Shown: positions 1 through 5,209 of the stretch, one piece after another
Position numbering within the stretch: position 1 is the stretch's first letter
Layout of the letters: each line of letters begins with the position of its first letter
Assembly (NCBI GenBank): GCA_005881235.1
Contig: VBEQ01000087.1
Coordinates: forward strand, 1-7,058
Direction of reading: 5' to 3'
Length of the DNA stretch: 7,058 nt
DNA from: Chloroflexota bacterium
GTDB taxonomy: Bacteria; Chloroflexota; Dormibacteria; CF-121
Notes under the pieces: generated by a model
Database searches by the model: none
The model's input: the letters and a program-made list of their open reading frames with translations, nothing else
Told to the model about the DNA's origin: nothing
Made by a program: the position numbers and the translations under genes

Positions 1-1
1 G

Positions 2-214
2 GAGGCCGTCTTGCAGCAAGCCGAGGCCGCCTATCGAACGCTGGTGGCCGCCCGCCACCGGCAAACCGACGCGGCCGCCCCAATGAGGAAGCGACTCGAG
101 GGCCAAAGGCCGGATGCGCGGCGGAGATCCCATCCTCAATCTCCGCTCTTCTCCCAGGGGTCGACCGCGTCTGCAGCCAGCATAATCCCTGGCCGACCGG
201 CTGAAAAGGAGTGA
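2..214 (+). CDS. Possible 3' end of a gene entering from the left edge
   Basis: An open frame runs from the left edge to a TGA at 212-214. The first ~30 codons favour G/C at third positions and encode a helical, Ala/Gln/Glu-rich segment (EAVLQQAEAAYRTLVAARHR), as expected for the C-terminus of a cytoplasmic protein. The last ~35 residues are Arg/Ser/Pro-rich without obvious structure, so the true coding part may be shorter, or the whole frame may be chance. I recognise no family. A perfect 8-bp inverted repeat at 121-146 lies inside the frame, which argues against the downstream half being coding. Only the sequence to the left could settle whether a gene enters here. Confidence 0.3.
   Translation, partial: EAVLQQAEAAYRTLVAARHRQTDAAAPMRKRLEGQRPDARRRSHPQSPLFSQGSTASAASIIPGRPAEKE
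121..155 (+). terminator. Stem-loop with pyrimidine tail, terminator-like
   Basis: GCGGAGAT (121-128) and ATCTCCGC (139-146) form a perfect 8-bp stem with a 10-nt loop. TCTTCTCCC follows, a pyrimidine-rich but not T-pure tail. The shape resembles a weak intrinsic terminator for a gene read rightward from the left edge. It would fall inside the open frame ending at 214, so one of the two calls is probably wrong. Confidence 0.35.
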
Positions 215-251
215 ATGCTTGACTTTTTCATCCGTAAAGCGCCGCTCGCGT

Positions 252-328
252 GGGCCGGCAGGCCCGGCACACTCGGCATACGACGCCCGCCCTATTACGC
301 CCGAAAGGGCGGCGCGGCGGAGCCGCGC
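252..328. other. Non-coding block of consecutive GC-rich stem-loops
   Basis: Three stem-loops lie between the possible gene end at 214 and the MerR stop codon. They are GGGCC/GGCCC with a 4-nt loop (252-265), CGCCC-GAAA-GGGCG (298-311, a GNRA tetraloop on the + strand) and GCGCGGC-GGA-GCCGCGC (312-328, 7 bp). The last abuts the stop codon of the leftward regulator gene at 329-331. A competing pairing, CCGCCC (287-292) with GGGCGG (307-312), would exclude the tetraloop hairpin. No T-run follows on the minus strand, so if this ends the regulator transcript it is not a classical intrinsic terminator. Confidence 0.5.
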
Positions 329-631
329 TCAGGCCCAGAGATGGCGGGCGCCGGCGAGCTCTGGAAATTCGGTTTCCGGGATCTGGAGCCGGCTCTGCAC
401 CGCCGCTTCCATCAAGGAGAAGATCACCTTGACCCCGGCGAGGTTGATGCCATGGACGGTGGTGAGCTCGCGGATCAGCCGGATGCGCTCGATGTCGCGG
501 CGCGAATAGCGGCGACGCTGGGTGGGGGTCCGTTCGGGCGCGATCAGGTTTTCGCTCTCGTAGACGAAGAGCGTGCGAGGCTCGATGTCGAACATGTCGG
601 AGACTTCGCTGGACTTATGGGGCAAGGCCAA
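329..631 (-). CDS. MerR-family regulator, HspR-like (short form)
   Basis: Likely a DNA-binding transcriptional regulator of 100 residues. The winged helix-turn-helix occupies about residues 6-75. The recognition-helix region reads EPRTLFVYE (17-25), the wing carries RRRYSRRDIERI (39-50), and the family signature GINLAGVK follows at 61-68. These are the landmarks of HspR-type MerR proteins, which repress chaperone and protease genes; the target here is unknown. The C-terminal tail (about 76-100) is short and has no Cys or ligand-binding domain, so metal or drug sensing is unlikely. I chose the TTG at 629-631 because GGAGGG (638-643) lies 6 nt upstream; a TTG at 650-652 would put that Shine-Dalgarno inside the gene. 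It is divergent from the barrel protein-ftsH operon and paralogous to the regulator at 3990-4334. Family assignment is firm; the HspR-like role is inferred. Confidence 0.85.
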   Translation of the reverse strand: MALPHKSSEVSDMFDIEPRTLFVYESENLIAPERTPTQRRRYSRRDIERIRLIRELTTVHGINLAGVKVIFSLMEAAVQSRLQIPETEFPELAGARHLWA

Positions 632-637
632 GTGGGT

Positions 638-643
638 CCCTCC
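638..643 (-). promoter_or_regulatory. Shine-Dalgarno fixing the TTG start of the MerR-like regulator
   Basis: Minus-strand GGAGGG sits 6 nt before the TTG at 629-631. It selects this start over the upstream in-frame TTG at 650-652, which has no comparable site. Confidence 0.7.
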
Positions 644-663
644 AGAACGCAATACTGTAAACC

Positions 664-692
664 ATTATACCCAACATATCAACATTAGTGAT
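664..692 (-). promoter_or_regulatory. Promoter of the leftward MerR-like regulator
   Basis: The minus strand shows a perfect -10 box, TATAAT (664-669), in an AT-rich island that contrasts with the GC-rich surroundings. The -35 is weak: ATCACT at 17-nt spacing (687-692), or TTATCA at 19 nt. A poor -35 with an inverted repeat across the spacer fits a regulated promoter. Transcription would start near 657, giving a 5' UTR of about 26 nt with the GGAGGG site in it. Confidence 0.6.
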
Positions 693-693
693 A
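677..693. promoter_or_regulatory. Inverted repeat TATCA-N7-TGATA, candidate operator
   Basis: Five-base arms TATCA (677-681) and TGATA (689-693) are separated by 7 nt. They cover the -10/-35 spacer and -35 box of the leftward MerR promoter. The 7-nt gap equals that of the known HAIR operator of HspR (CTTGAGT-N7-ACTCAAG), but the arm sequence differs. Autoregulation by the adjacent regulator is an inference from position and symmetry. Confidence 0.4.
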
Positions 694-879
694 AACAGCC
701 AACGGCGACGACGTTTGCACAAATTGTGGCGGCACGCCGGAACAGTGTGACGAAGCGGTAAAGGTCACCCAATGACTGTGCGGGGGCATATCACCTTAGC
801 CGTGGGACCCCGCGCTTGAACGCGCCCGAACTTGTCGATAGTGTCACGCCCGAACGGCGCGGAAGCCGTTCCCTCGAGC
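694..879 (+). promoter_or_regulatory. Leader of the barrel protein-ftsH operon; no clear promoter
   Basis: This 186-nt stretch must contain the rightward promoter if the operon is not read from further left. I find no convincing -35/-10 pair. It contains GTGAC-N12-GTCAC (747-768), a half-site-like CATATCA followed by TTAG (787-799) that echoes 675-688, and a 9-nt direct repeat CGCCCGAAC (822-830 and 847-855). Confidence 0.3.
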
Positions 880-2010
880 ATGTCGGGCATCTTACGTCAA
901 GTCACGGCGTTTGGAGGCAAGGTGGTGCTGGGCGTGATGCTTCTCGCGCTCCTGACACCTCCGTTTGGCCTACGGGCGTACCTGGACGCGCGCGCGCAGG
1001 AGCAAGTCCAGGCCGCCCAGGTGACGCACAGCTTCGGCCGCCCGGTGGCCGCCATGGTCAAGACCCCTGTCACCGCCCGGCCGTTTGTGCAGACGCCTCG
1101 CTCACCGCTCGATGGGGTCAAGGGCAAGGGTGCCTGGCTGATGATCTTCGACGGCGATTGGAATGATCCCGATGCCGACCGCGCCGCGTCGATTGTGGAC
1201 GCCGCGGTCCGCGCCGACCTCAGCCATCTCTACATCCGGATTGCCGACTCGCGACACCACTTCTACGGCGCGTCCGCCCTGATGGACCTGCTGCCGATTG
1301 CCCACGCCCACGGCCTGAGCATCCTCGGCTGGATCGAGCCGATGCTCGACGATCCGACGTCCGACACGGCCGATGCACTGGCGGCGGCGCAGTTCGAAGA
1401 GCAGGGCCAGCGCCTGGACGGACTGGCGCTGACCATCGAGGGGGATAGCACGTCGGATCCAAATGTTGGCCAATACCTGTCGGGTATTCGCGGTGGGATT
1501 CCCGGTATGAATGGGCTCGGCGAGCGTTACCTGTTGATTGCCAGCACGCTGCCCACCCCCTACGATCATCCCGGCTATGCCTATGCCACGATGTCCCGTT
1601 ACTGCCAGGTCTTCGCCCCGATGGTGTACTGGCGCGCGACCGGGCTGCCGCAGTACAGCGGCGCCGATGGGACCCGGGCATACGTCGCCCAGGTCTTCCA
1701 GCAGTTCCGCGACCCGGGCGTCAACCCATACAAGCGTCCGTTGACGATCACCGCGCAGGCCTACGATGCCGCCCCCGAGTACGGCACGCCGGGGGCGCCG
1801 CCGGGCGATGAGATCGTGATCTCCATGAATGAGACCCGCGCCCAGGGCGGCATCAGCTGGTCGTACTACCGGCTGGCGAACGCGGACAACGGGGTCACGG
1901 ACGAAGAGCAGCAAGCGATCACCGCCTTCCCCTTCTGGCAGCGATACAGCCCGGGAGGCATCGCGGCGAAAGCGTTGATCGCGCTACCCGACCAGCCAGT
2001 CGCGTACTAA
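880..2010 (+). CDS. Membrane-anchored TIM-barrel protein, putative glycoside hydrolase-like
   Basis: A 376-residue protein of unknown role, probably exposed outside the membrane. Residues 15-31 form a hydrophobic signal anchor after a short N-terminus with Arg6 and Lys14; a linker follows to about 80. Eight regularly spaced beta strands follow: AWLMIF (85-90), HLYIRIA (116-122), LSILGWI (146-152), GLALTIEG (181-188), YLLIASTL (217-224), VFAPMVYW (244-251), LTITAQAY (288-295) and GGISWSYY (323-330). That is the pattern of a (beta/alpha)8 barrel of the glycosidase type, with Trp/Tyr/Glu at strand ends. Strand 4, DGLALTIE, resembles the GH18 motif DGxDxDxE but lacks its two inner Asp residues. 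ATG 880 is chosen because the anchor follows it directly; TTG 832 and GTG 841 are alternatives, and no start has a strong Shine-Dalgarno. It lies directly upstream of ftsH in the same operon. The barrel is well supported; enzymatic activity is uncertain. Confidence 0.75.
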   Translation: MSGILRQVTAFGGKVVLGVMLLALLTPPFGLRAYLDARAQEQVQAAQVTHSFGRPVAAMVKTPVTARPFVQTPRSPLDGVKGKGAWLMIFDGDWNDPDADRAASIVDAAVRADLSHLYIRIADSRHHFYGASALMDLLPIAHAHGLSILGWIEPMLDDPTSDTADALAAAQFEEQGQRLDGLALTIEGDSTSDPNVGQYLSGIRGGIPGMNGLGERYLLIASTLPTPYDHPGYAYATMSRYCQVFAPMVYWRATGLPQYSGADGTRAYVAQVFQQFRDPGVNPYKRPLTITAQAYDAAPEYGTPGAPPGDEIVISMNETRAQGGISWSYYRLANADNGVTDEEQQAITAFPFWQRYSPGGIAAKALIALPDQPVAY

Positions 2011-2026
2011 GGAGAGGGGTTGAGGA
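2009..2026 (+). promoter_or_regulatory. Two overlapping ribosome-binding options for ftsH
   Basis: AAGGAG (2009-2014) overlaps the upstream stop codon and is 5 nt from a TTG at 2020. GAGGA (2022-2026) is 5 nt from the ATG at 2032. The two in-frame starts differ by four residues. The stop-overlapping site suggests translational coupling to the barrel protein gene. Confidence 0.5.
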
Positions 2027-2031
2027 ACCAC

Positions 2032-3993
2032 ATGAAAACTTTCTTTCGCCGTCTCACGCTCCCGGCGGCCCTCCGCCGCAAGTGGGTGGTCATGCCCGCA
2101 CTCGGGGTCCTGGTCCTGGCCATCATCGGCGGCCTATGGTTCCTCGGGCACTCCGGCGCCAACACCGTCTGGAACCAGCCGAGCGTGCCGATCAGCGACG
2201 TCCTCGATCGTGTCGATCGCGGCCAGATCGCCACGGCCAGTATCAGCGGCCAGCGCATCCTGCTGACGGACACCGCGGGCAAGCAGTCGTGGACCATCGA
2301 GAAGGAATCGTCGATGGGCGCGACCGAGCAATACCTGCGCAGTCACAACGTGAAGGTCGCGGTTCAGTCCACCGACGAGACCTCGGTCGCGACCGTGCTC
2401 CCCAACCTGGTGGGCCTGCTCGTTCTCCTGGCGCTCCTCTTCATGTTGCTCCGGCGTTCGAACCTCCTCGGAAATCCGATGGGGGCGATGACCAAGCATC
2501 TGGCGGAGTCCCGCGCTGGTGACGGCGAGCCGGTTACGTTTGCCCAGGTGGTCGGCGTCGACGAGGCGAAGCACGAGCTCGAGGAAGTCGTCGAGTTCCT
2601 CAAGGCGCCTGACAGTTTCGGTCAGCTGGGGGCACGCATGCCGCGGGGCATCCTGCTCGTCGGCCCGCCCGGCACCGGCAAGACGCTCCTCTCACGCGCG
2701 GTAGCGGGCGAGGCCAAGGTTCCCTACTACTCGCTGAGCGGCTCGGACTTCGTCGAGATGTTCGTCGGCGTTGGCGCGGCGCGCGTGCGTGACCTCTTCA
2801 AGCACGCGAAGAAGAATGCGCCGTGCATCGTCTTCCTCGATGAGATCGACGCGCTCGGCCGCCGGCGCGGCGGCGCGCAGATCCGTACCAACGAAGAACG
2901 CGAACAGACCCTCAACCAGCTGCTGGTCGAGATGGACGGCTTCAATACCGACTGTGCCGTCGTCGTGATTGCGGCCACTAACCGCCCAGACGTGCTCGAC
3001 CCGGCGCTGCTCCGCTCCGGCCGCTTCGATCGGCGGGTCGCGATCGACGCGCCCGACCTCAACGGCCGGCGCGCCATCTTGAGCCTCTACGCCGCGCACA
3101 AGCCACTCGCCGAGGACATCGACCTCGACGTCGTGGCGCGGCAGACGCCCGGCTTCACGGGCGCCGACCTCGCCAATCTCCTGAACGAGGCCGCCATCCT
3201 GGCGGCGCGCAACAAGAAAGCAGCGATCGGCAGTCTCGAGCTCGAGGAGGCCAGCCTTCGCGTGATGGCGGGTCCGGAAAAGCGTAGTCGGATGATCACG
3301 CCGGAAGAGAAGGCGATCATCGCCTATCACGAGGTCGGCCACGCCCTGGTGATGAAGTCGACCGCCAAGAGCGATCCCGTGCACAAAGTGTCGGTGGTCT
3401 CACGCGGGCAGGCCCTGGGCGTCACGATCCAGTTGCCACTCAAGGACCGTTACCTGACGTCGAAGTCCGAGCTCAACGCCCGCATGGCCGCCGCCATGGG
3501 CGGGCGCGCCGCCGAGCACATCATTTTCGGCGACGTCACCACCGGCGCGAAGCAGGACATCGAACAGGCCACGAGCATCGCCCGCCAGATGGTGTGCGAG
3601 TTCGGGATGAGCGAGCGACTCGGCCTGGTCACGCTGCACCGGAAAGGCGATGGCGACAGCCAGTTCTTCTCCGAGCTGACCGCGGCCGATGTCGATGCCG
3701 AGGTGAAGGCACTGACCGATGCGGCCTATCAGCTGGCGTACGACATCTGCCAAACCCGTCGCGCCACCCTGGTCCGGATCGCCGAGCACCTGCAGATCGT
3801 GGAAACGATCGACGGCCCGGAGTTGGACCGCTTGCTTCTGGGGGAGGCTGTCCCACCGACCATCGTGGTGTCGCCCGAAGTCAAGTCGGCGGTTGCGGCG
3901 CGGATCGCCGCGGCGCAAGCCGATGACTGGGAGGAGGCATCGAGTGGCTCGCGTCAGGAGCGCGAGGGGCTACCGCCGATCGCCGCGAGCTAG
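2032..3993 (+). CDS. ftsH: ATP-dependent zinc metalloprotease FtsH
   Basis: Membrane-anchored AAA+ protease that unfolds and degrades membrane and short-lived regulatory proteins as a hexamer. Numbering is from the ATG at 2032 (653 residues, normal family length). TM1 covers about 17-38, the extracytoplasmic domain 40-120 and TM2 122-140. AAA+ landmarks are Walker A GPPGTGKT (211-218), pore loop FVGVG (244-248), Walker B IVFLDE (266-271) and arginine fingers in GRFDR (Arg331, Arg334). The peptidase domain carries HEVGH (433-437), with Asp509 in GAKQDIEQAT as the third zinc ligand. All catalytic residues are present. HEVGH instead of the common HEAGH, and RSGRFD instead of RPGRFD, are mild substitutions. 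An acidic tail ends in LPPIAAS. It is the second gene of an operon with the barrel protein. Its stop shares a CTAG with the convergent MerR gene. TTG 2020 is a plausible alternative start. Confidence 0.97.
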   Translation: MKTFFRRLTLPAALRRKWVVMPALGVLVLAIIGGLWFLGHSGANTVWNQPSVPISDVLDRVDRGQIATASISGQRILLTDTAGKQSWTIEKESSMGATEQYLRSHNVKVAVQSTDETSVATVLPNLVGLLVLLALLFMLLRRSNLLGNPMGAMTKHLAESRAGDGEPVTFAQVVGVDEAKHELEEVVEFLKAPDSFGQLGARMPRGILLVGPPGTGKTLLSRAVAGEAKVPYYSLSGSDFVEMFVGVGAARVRDLFKHAKKNAPCIVFLDEIDALGRRRGGAQIRTNEEREQTLNQLLVEMDGFNTDCAVVVIAATNRPDVLDPALLRSGRFDRRVAIDAPDLNGRRAILSLYAAHKPLAEDIDLDVVARQTPGFTGADLANLLNEAAILAARNKKAAIGSLELEEASLRVMAGPEKRSRMITPEEKAIIAYHEVGHALVMKSTAKSDPVHKVSVVSRGQALGVTIQLPLKDRYLTSKSELNARMAAAMGGRAAEHIIFGDVTTGAKQDIEQATSIARQMVCEFGMSERLGLVTLHRKGDGDSQFFSELTAADVDAEVKALTDAAYQLAYDICQTRRATLVRIAEHLQIVETIDGPELDRLLLGEAVPPTIVVSPEVKSAVAARIAAAQADDWEEASSGSRQEREGLPPIAAS

Positions 3994-4334
3994 ATAATCT
4001 CCTCGTAGAGGTCGTAGACCTGCTTGAGGTCGTCGGGCGGCTTGACGCTACCATTCTTCAGCGACTCGAGAAGCATCAGGATGTACTTGACGCCCGCCAG
4101 GTTGACGCCCTTCTCCCGCGTCAGTTGCTGAATCACCTGCAGCTTGCGCACGTTGCGTTGCGAGTAACGCCGCCGGTTGGTGGCGGTGCGATAGGGTTCG
4201 ATCAGGCCGAGGTCCTCGTACATCATCAAGGTTCGCGGATGCGTCTCCAGGATCTCGGACGCCACGCTGATGGTGTAGAGAGGCTTGTCCAGGTCGAAGG
4301 CTCCGCCGATCCGGGGATCGCGATTGTGAACCAA
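3990..4334 (-). CDS. MerR-family regulator, HspR-like, coupled to a receiver protein
   Basis: A 114-residue winged-helix transcription factor. It has a ~17-residue N-terminal extension, then YTISVASEILETHPRTLMMYE (20-40, helix-turn-helix), RRRYSQRNVRKL (54-65, wing) and GVNLAGVKYILMLLE (76-90). The C-terminal tail DDLKQVYDLYEEII is acidic and could form a helix for dimer or partner contact. No metal-binding Cys or effector domain is visible. The start is TTG (4332-4334), preceded by AAGGA (4344-4348) at 9 nt; that site lies inside the last two codons of the upstream receiver gene, implying translational coupling. It is paralogous to the regulator at 329-631, with shared PRTL, RRRYS and NLAGVK. 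Its stop TAG overlaps the ftsH stop in CTAG (3990-3993). DNA-binding family is certain; HspR-like repression of stress genes and response to the receiver are inferred. Confidence 0.9.
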   Translation of the reverse strand: MVHNRDPRIGGAFDLDKPLYTISVASEILETHPRTLMMYEDLGLIEPYRTATNRRRYSQRNVRKLQVIQQLTREKGVNLAGVKYILMLLESLKNGSVKPPDDLKQVYDLYEEII

Positions 4335-4339
4335 GCGAT

Positions 4340-4729
4340 TTATTCCTTGACCCAGTCCTGAACGCCACGACTCAGACTGGCAGGCGTCGTCTCCGACTTG
4401 ATCAGGTAGTCGAGCGCCCCGAGTTTCAGGCCGCGGTCGACCAGTTCTTTCTCACCGTAGTTCGAGAGGATGATGACCGGGATGTTCCGTGTGACCCCGT
4501 CGGAGCGGAGGTTCTCGAGCACCGCGAATCCGTCCATCTTGGGGAGCCGGATGTCGAGGAAGACGATGTCGGGCACCTGGCTCTTGGCGTGATCGAGGCC
4601 CTCCTCGCCGGACTTCGCGACGGTCACCCGATAGCCGTCCAGCTCCAACTTGAGCTTGTACATCTCGGCCACCGCCGGATCGTCCTCGATGAACAGGACG
4701 TTTACGTCCTCGTCGATTACCTCACTCAT
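4340..4729 (-). CDS. Stand-alone response-regulator receiver protein (CheY-like)
   Basis: A 129-residue single receiver domain without any output domain. The acidic pocket is Glu15-Asp16-Asp17, the phosphoacceptor is Asp59 in FLDIRLPKMDG, the switch Ser is Ser89 (IILSN), and the conserved Lys is Lys111 in YLIKSE, so it should be phosphorylated and switch normally. Such proteins act by binding a partner; chemotaxis and phosphorelay proteins are known examples, but none of those genes, nor a histidine kinase, is in this window. The natural partner candidate is the MerR-like regulator 5 nt downstream in the same operon. The ATG (4727-4729) has a strong AAGGAGG (4734-4740) 4 nt upstream. The stop TAA overlaps the ribosome-binding region of the next gene. 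Family assignment is firm; the partner is inferred. Confidence 0.95.
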   Translation of the reverse strand: MSEVIDEDVNVLFIEDDPAVAEMYKLKLELDGYRVTVAKSGEEGLDHAKSQVPDIVFLDIRLPKMDGFAVLENLRSDGVTRNIPVIILSNYGEKELVDRGLKLGALDYLIKSETTPASLSRGVQDWVKE

Positions 4730-4744
4730 ATCCCCTCCTTAACC

Positions 4745-4819
4745 AAACCGCCCGCTTTTCCACGCCTGAGCGGGCTCATGGACGAAACCGCCGCTTTTCC
4801 ACGCCGGAGCGGGCTGATG
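4745..4819 (-). repeat. Two ~36-nt tandem direct repeats with internal hairpins in the receiver gene leader
   Basis: Copies at 4745-4780 and 4785-4819 differ by one deletion and two substitutions over about 36 nt, with a period near 40. In copy 1, GCCCGC (4750-4755) pairs with GCGGGC (4770-4775) across a 14-nt loop. Copy 2 keeps CCGC/GCGG (4791-4794, 4809-4812) but loses the outer pairs. Both lie in the transcribed leader, just upstream of the receiver gene's Shine-Dalgarno. They could be a regulator binding site, an RNA element, or a dispersed intergenic repeat of this genome. Confidence 0.75.
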
Positions 4820-4878
4820 ACGCCAGATGCAAAATGGACATCACGTCTGTCACCTTTCCCCCCTTTCCACCGGTCGTT

Positions 4879-4909
4879 AGTATATCGCACCTTCCTCCAA
4901 AAACCTGAA
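4879..4909 (-). promoter_or_regulatory. Candidate promoter of the receiver-MerR operon
   Basis: On the minus strand TATACT (4879-4884) matches five of six -10 positions in a locally AT-rich patch. TTCAGG (4904-4909) is a poor -35 at a long 19-nt spacing. It would give a leader of about 140 nt that includes the tandem repeats. The -10 is plausible; the pair is weak. Confidence 0.35.
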
Positions 4910-4976
4910 TTTGCGGAGTAGGGCCGATCGGCGGGCAAGTGCGGGACACGTGATACGATGGCTGGTGCGATTTCGC

Positions 4977-5198
4977 ATGGGTTATTTGCGAGGACTCACG
5001 CATGGCGCGGTGGCCGGGGCGATCCTCGCCTTTCTTTACGCGCCTGATTCGGGCGCGAATACACGGCGCCGGGTCTCACGGCTCCTCGGCCAGGCGGAGG
5101 CCATCCTGTCCTCCGACAGCGGCGGGGCGACGACCTCGACGGCGACACCCCGGCGGCGGACAGCAGGCGGCACCGAAAGCAAGGTCAGGCGGCCTTAG
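4977..5198 (+). CDS. Small YtxH-like membrane protein
   Basis: A 73-residue protein with one membrane segment. Residues 1-21 (MGYLRGLTHGAVAGAILAFL then Tyr) form a glycine-zipper helix, followed at once by APDSGANTRRRV (22-33), the YtxH-family hallmark (hydrophobic Gly-rich helix, then AP-x-SG-x-x-x-R). The remaining tail is Ser/Thr/Arg-rich and basic. YtxH proteins are associated with general stress in Bacillus; their molecular function is unknown. I chose the ATG at 4977 because the family usually begins right at the membrane helix. An in-frame GTG at 4950 would add nine residues. Neither start has a good Shine-Dalgarno. It lies 11 nt upstream of a second YtxH-like gene and is probably co-transcribed with it. 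Confidence 0.7.
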   Translation: MGYLRGLTHGAVAGAILAFLYAPDSGANTRRRVSRLLGQAEAILSSDSGGATTSTATPRRRTAGGTESKVRRP

Positions 5199-5209
5199 GG
5201 AGGACGGCG

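Noticed and set aside
215..688. A 157-codon + strand frame beginning just after AAGGAG at 206-211
   Set aside because: It runs antisense through the well-supported MerR-like gene and its promoter, and its product has no natural composition. The Shine-Dalgarno match is only 3 nt from the ATG.
747..768. GTGAC-N12-GTCAC as a CRP-type site
   Set aside because: The spacing is far from the 6 nt of a CRP site and the arms are short; kept only as a note in the leader description.
1102..1914. Long minus-strand frame (270 codons) opposite the barrel protein
   Set aside because: Shadow of a GC-rich gene: the plus frame shows eight ordered beta strands and a signal anchor, while the minus product is Arg/Val/Gly-rich with no motif.
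2692..3384. Long minus-strand frame (230 codons) opposite ftsH
   Set aside because: It lies fully inside the AAA+ and protease coding region of ftsH, whose motifs are unmistakable.
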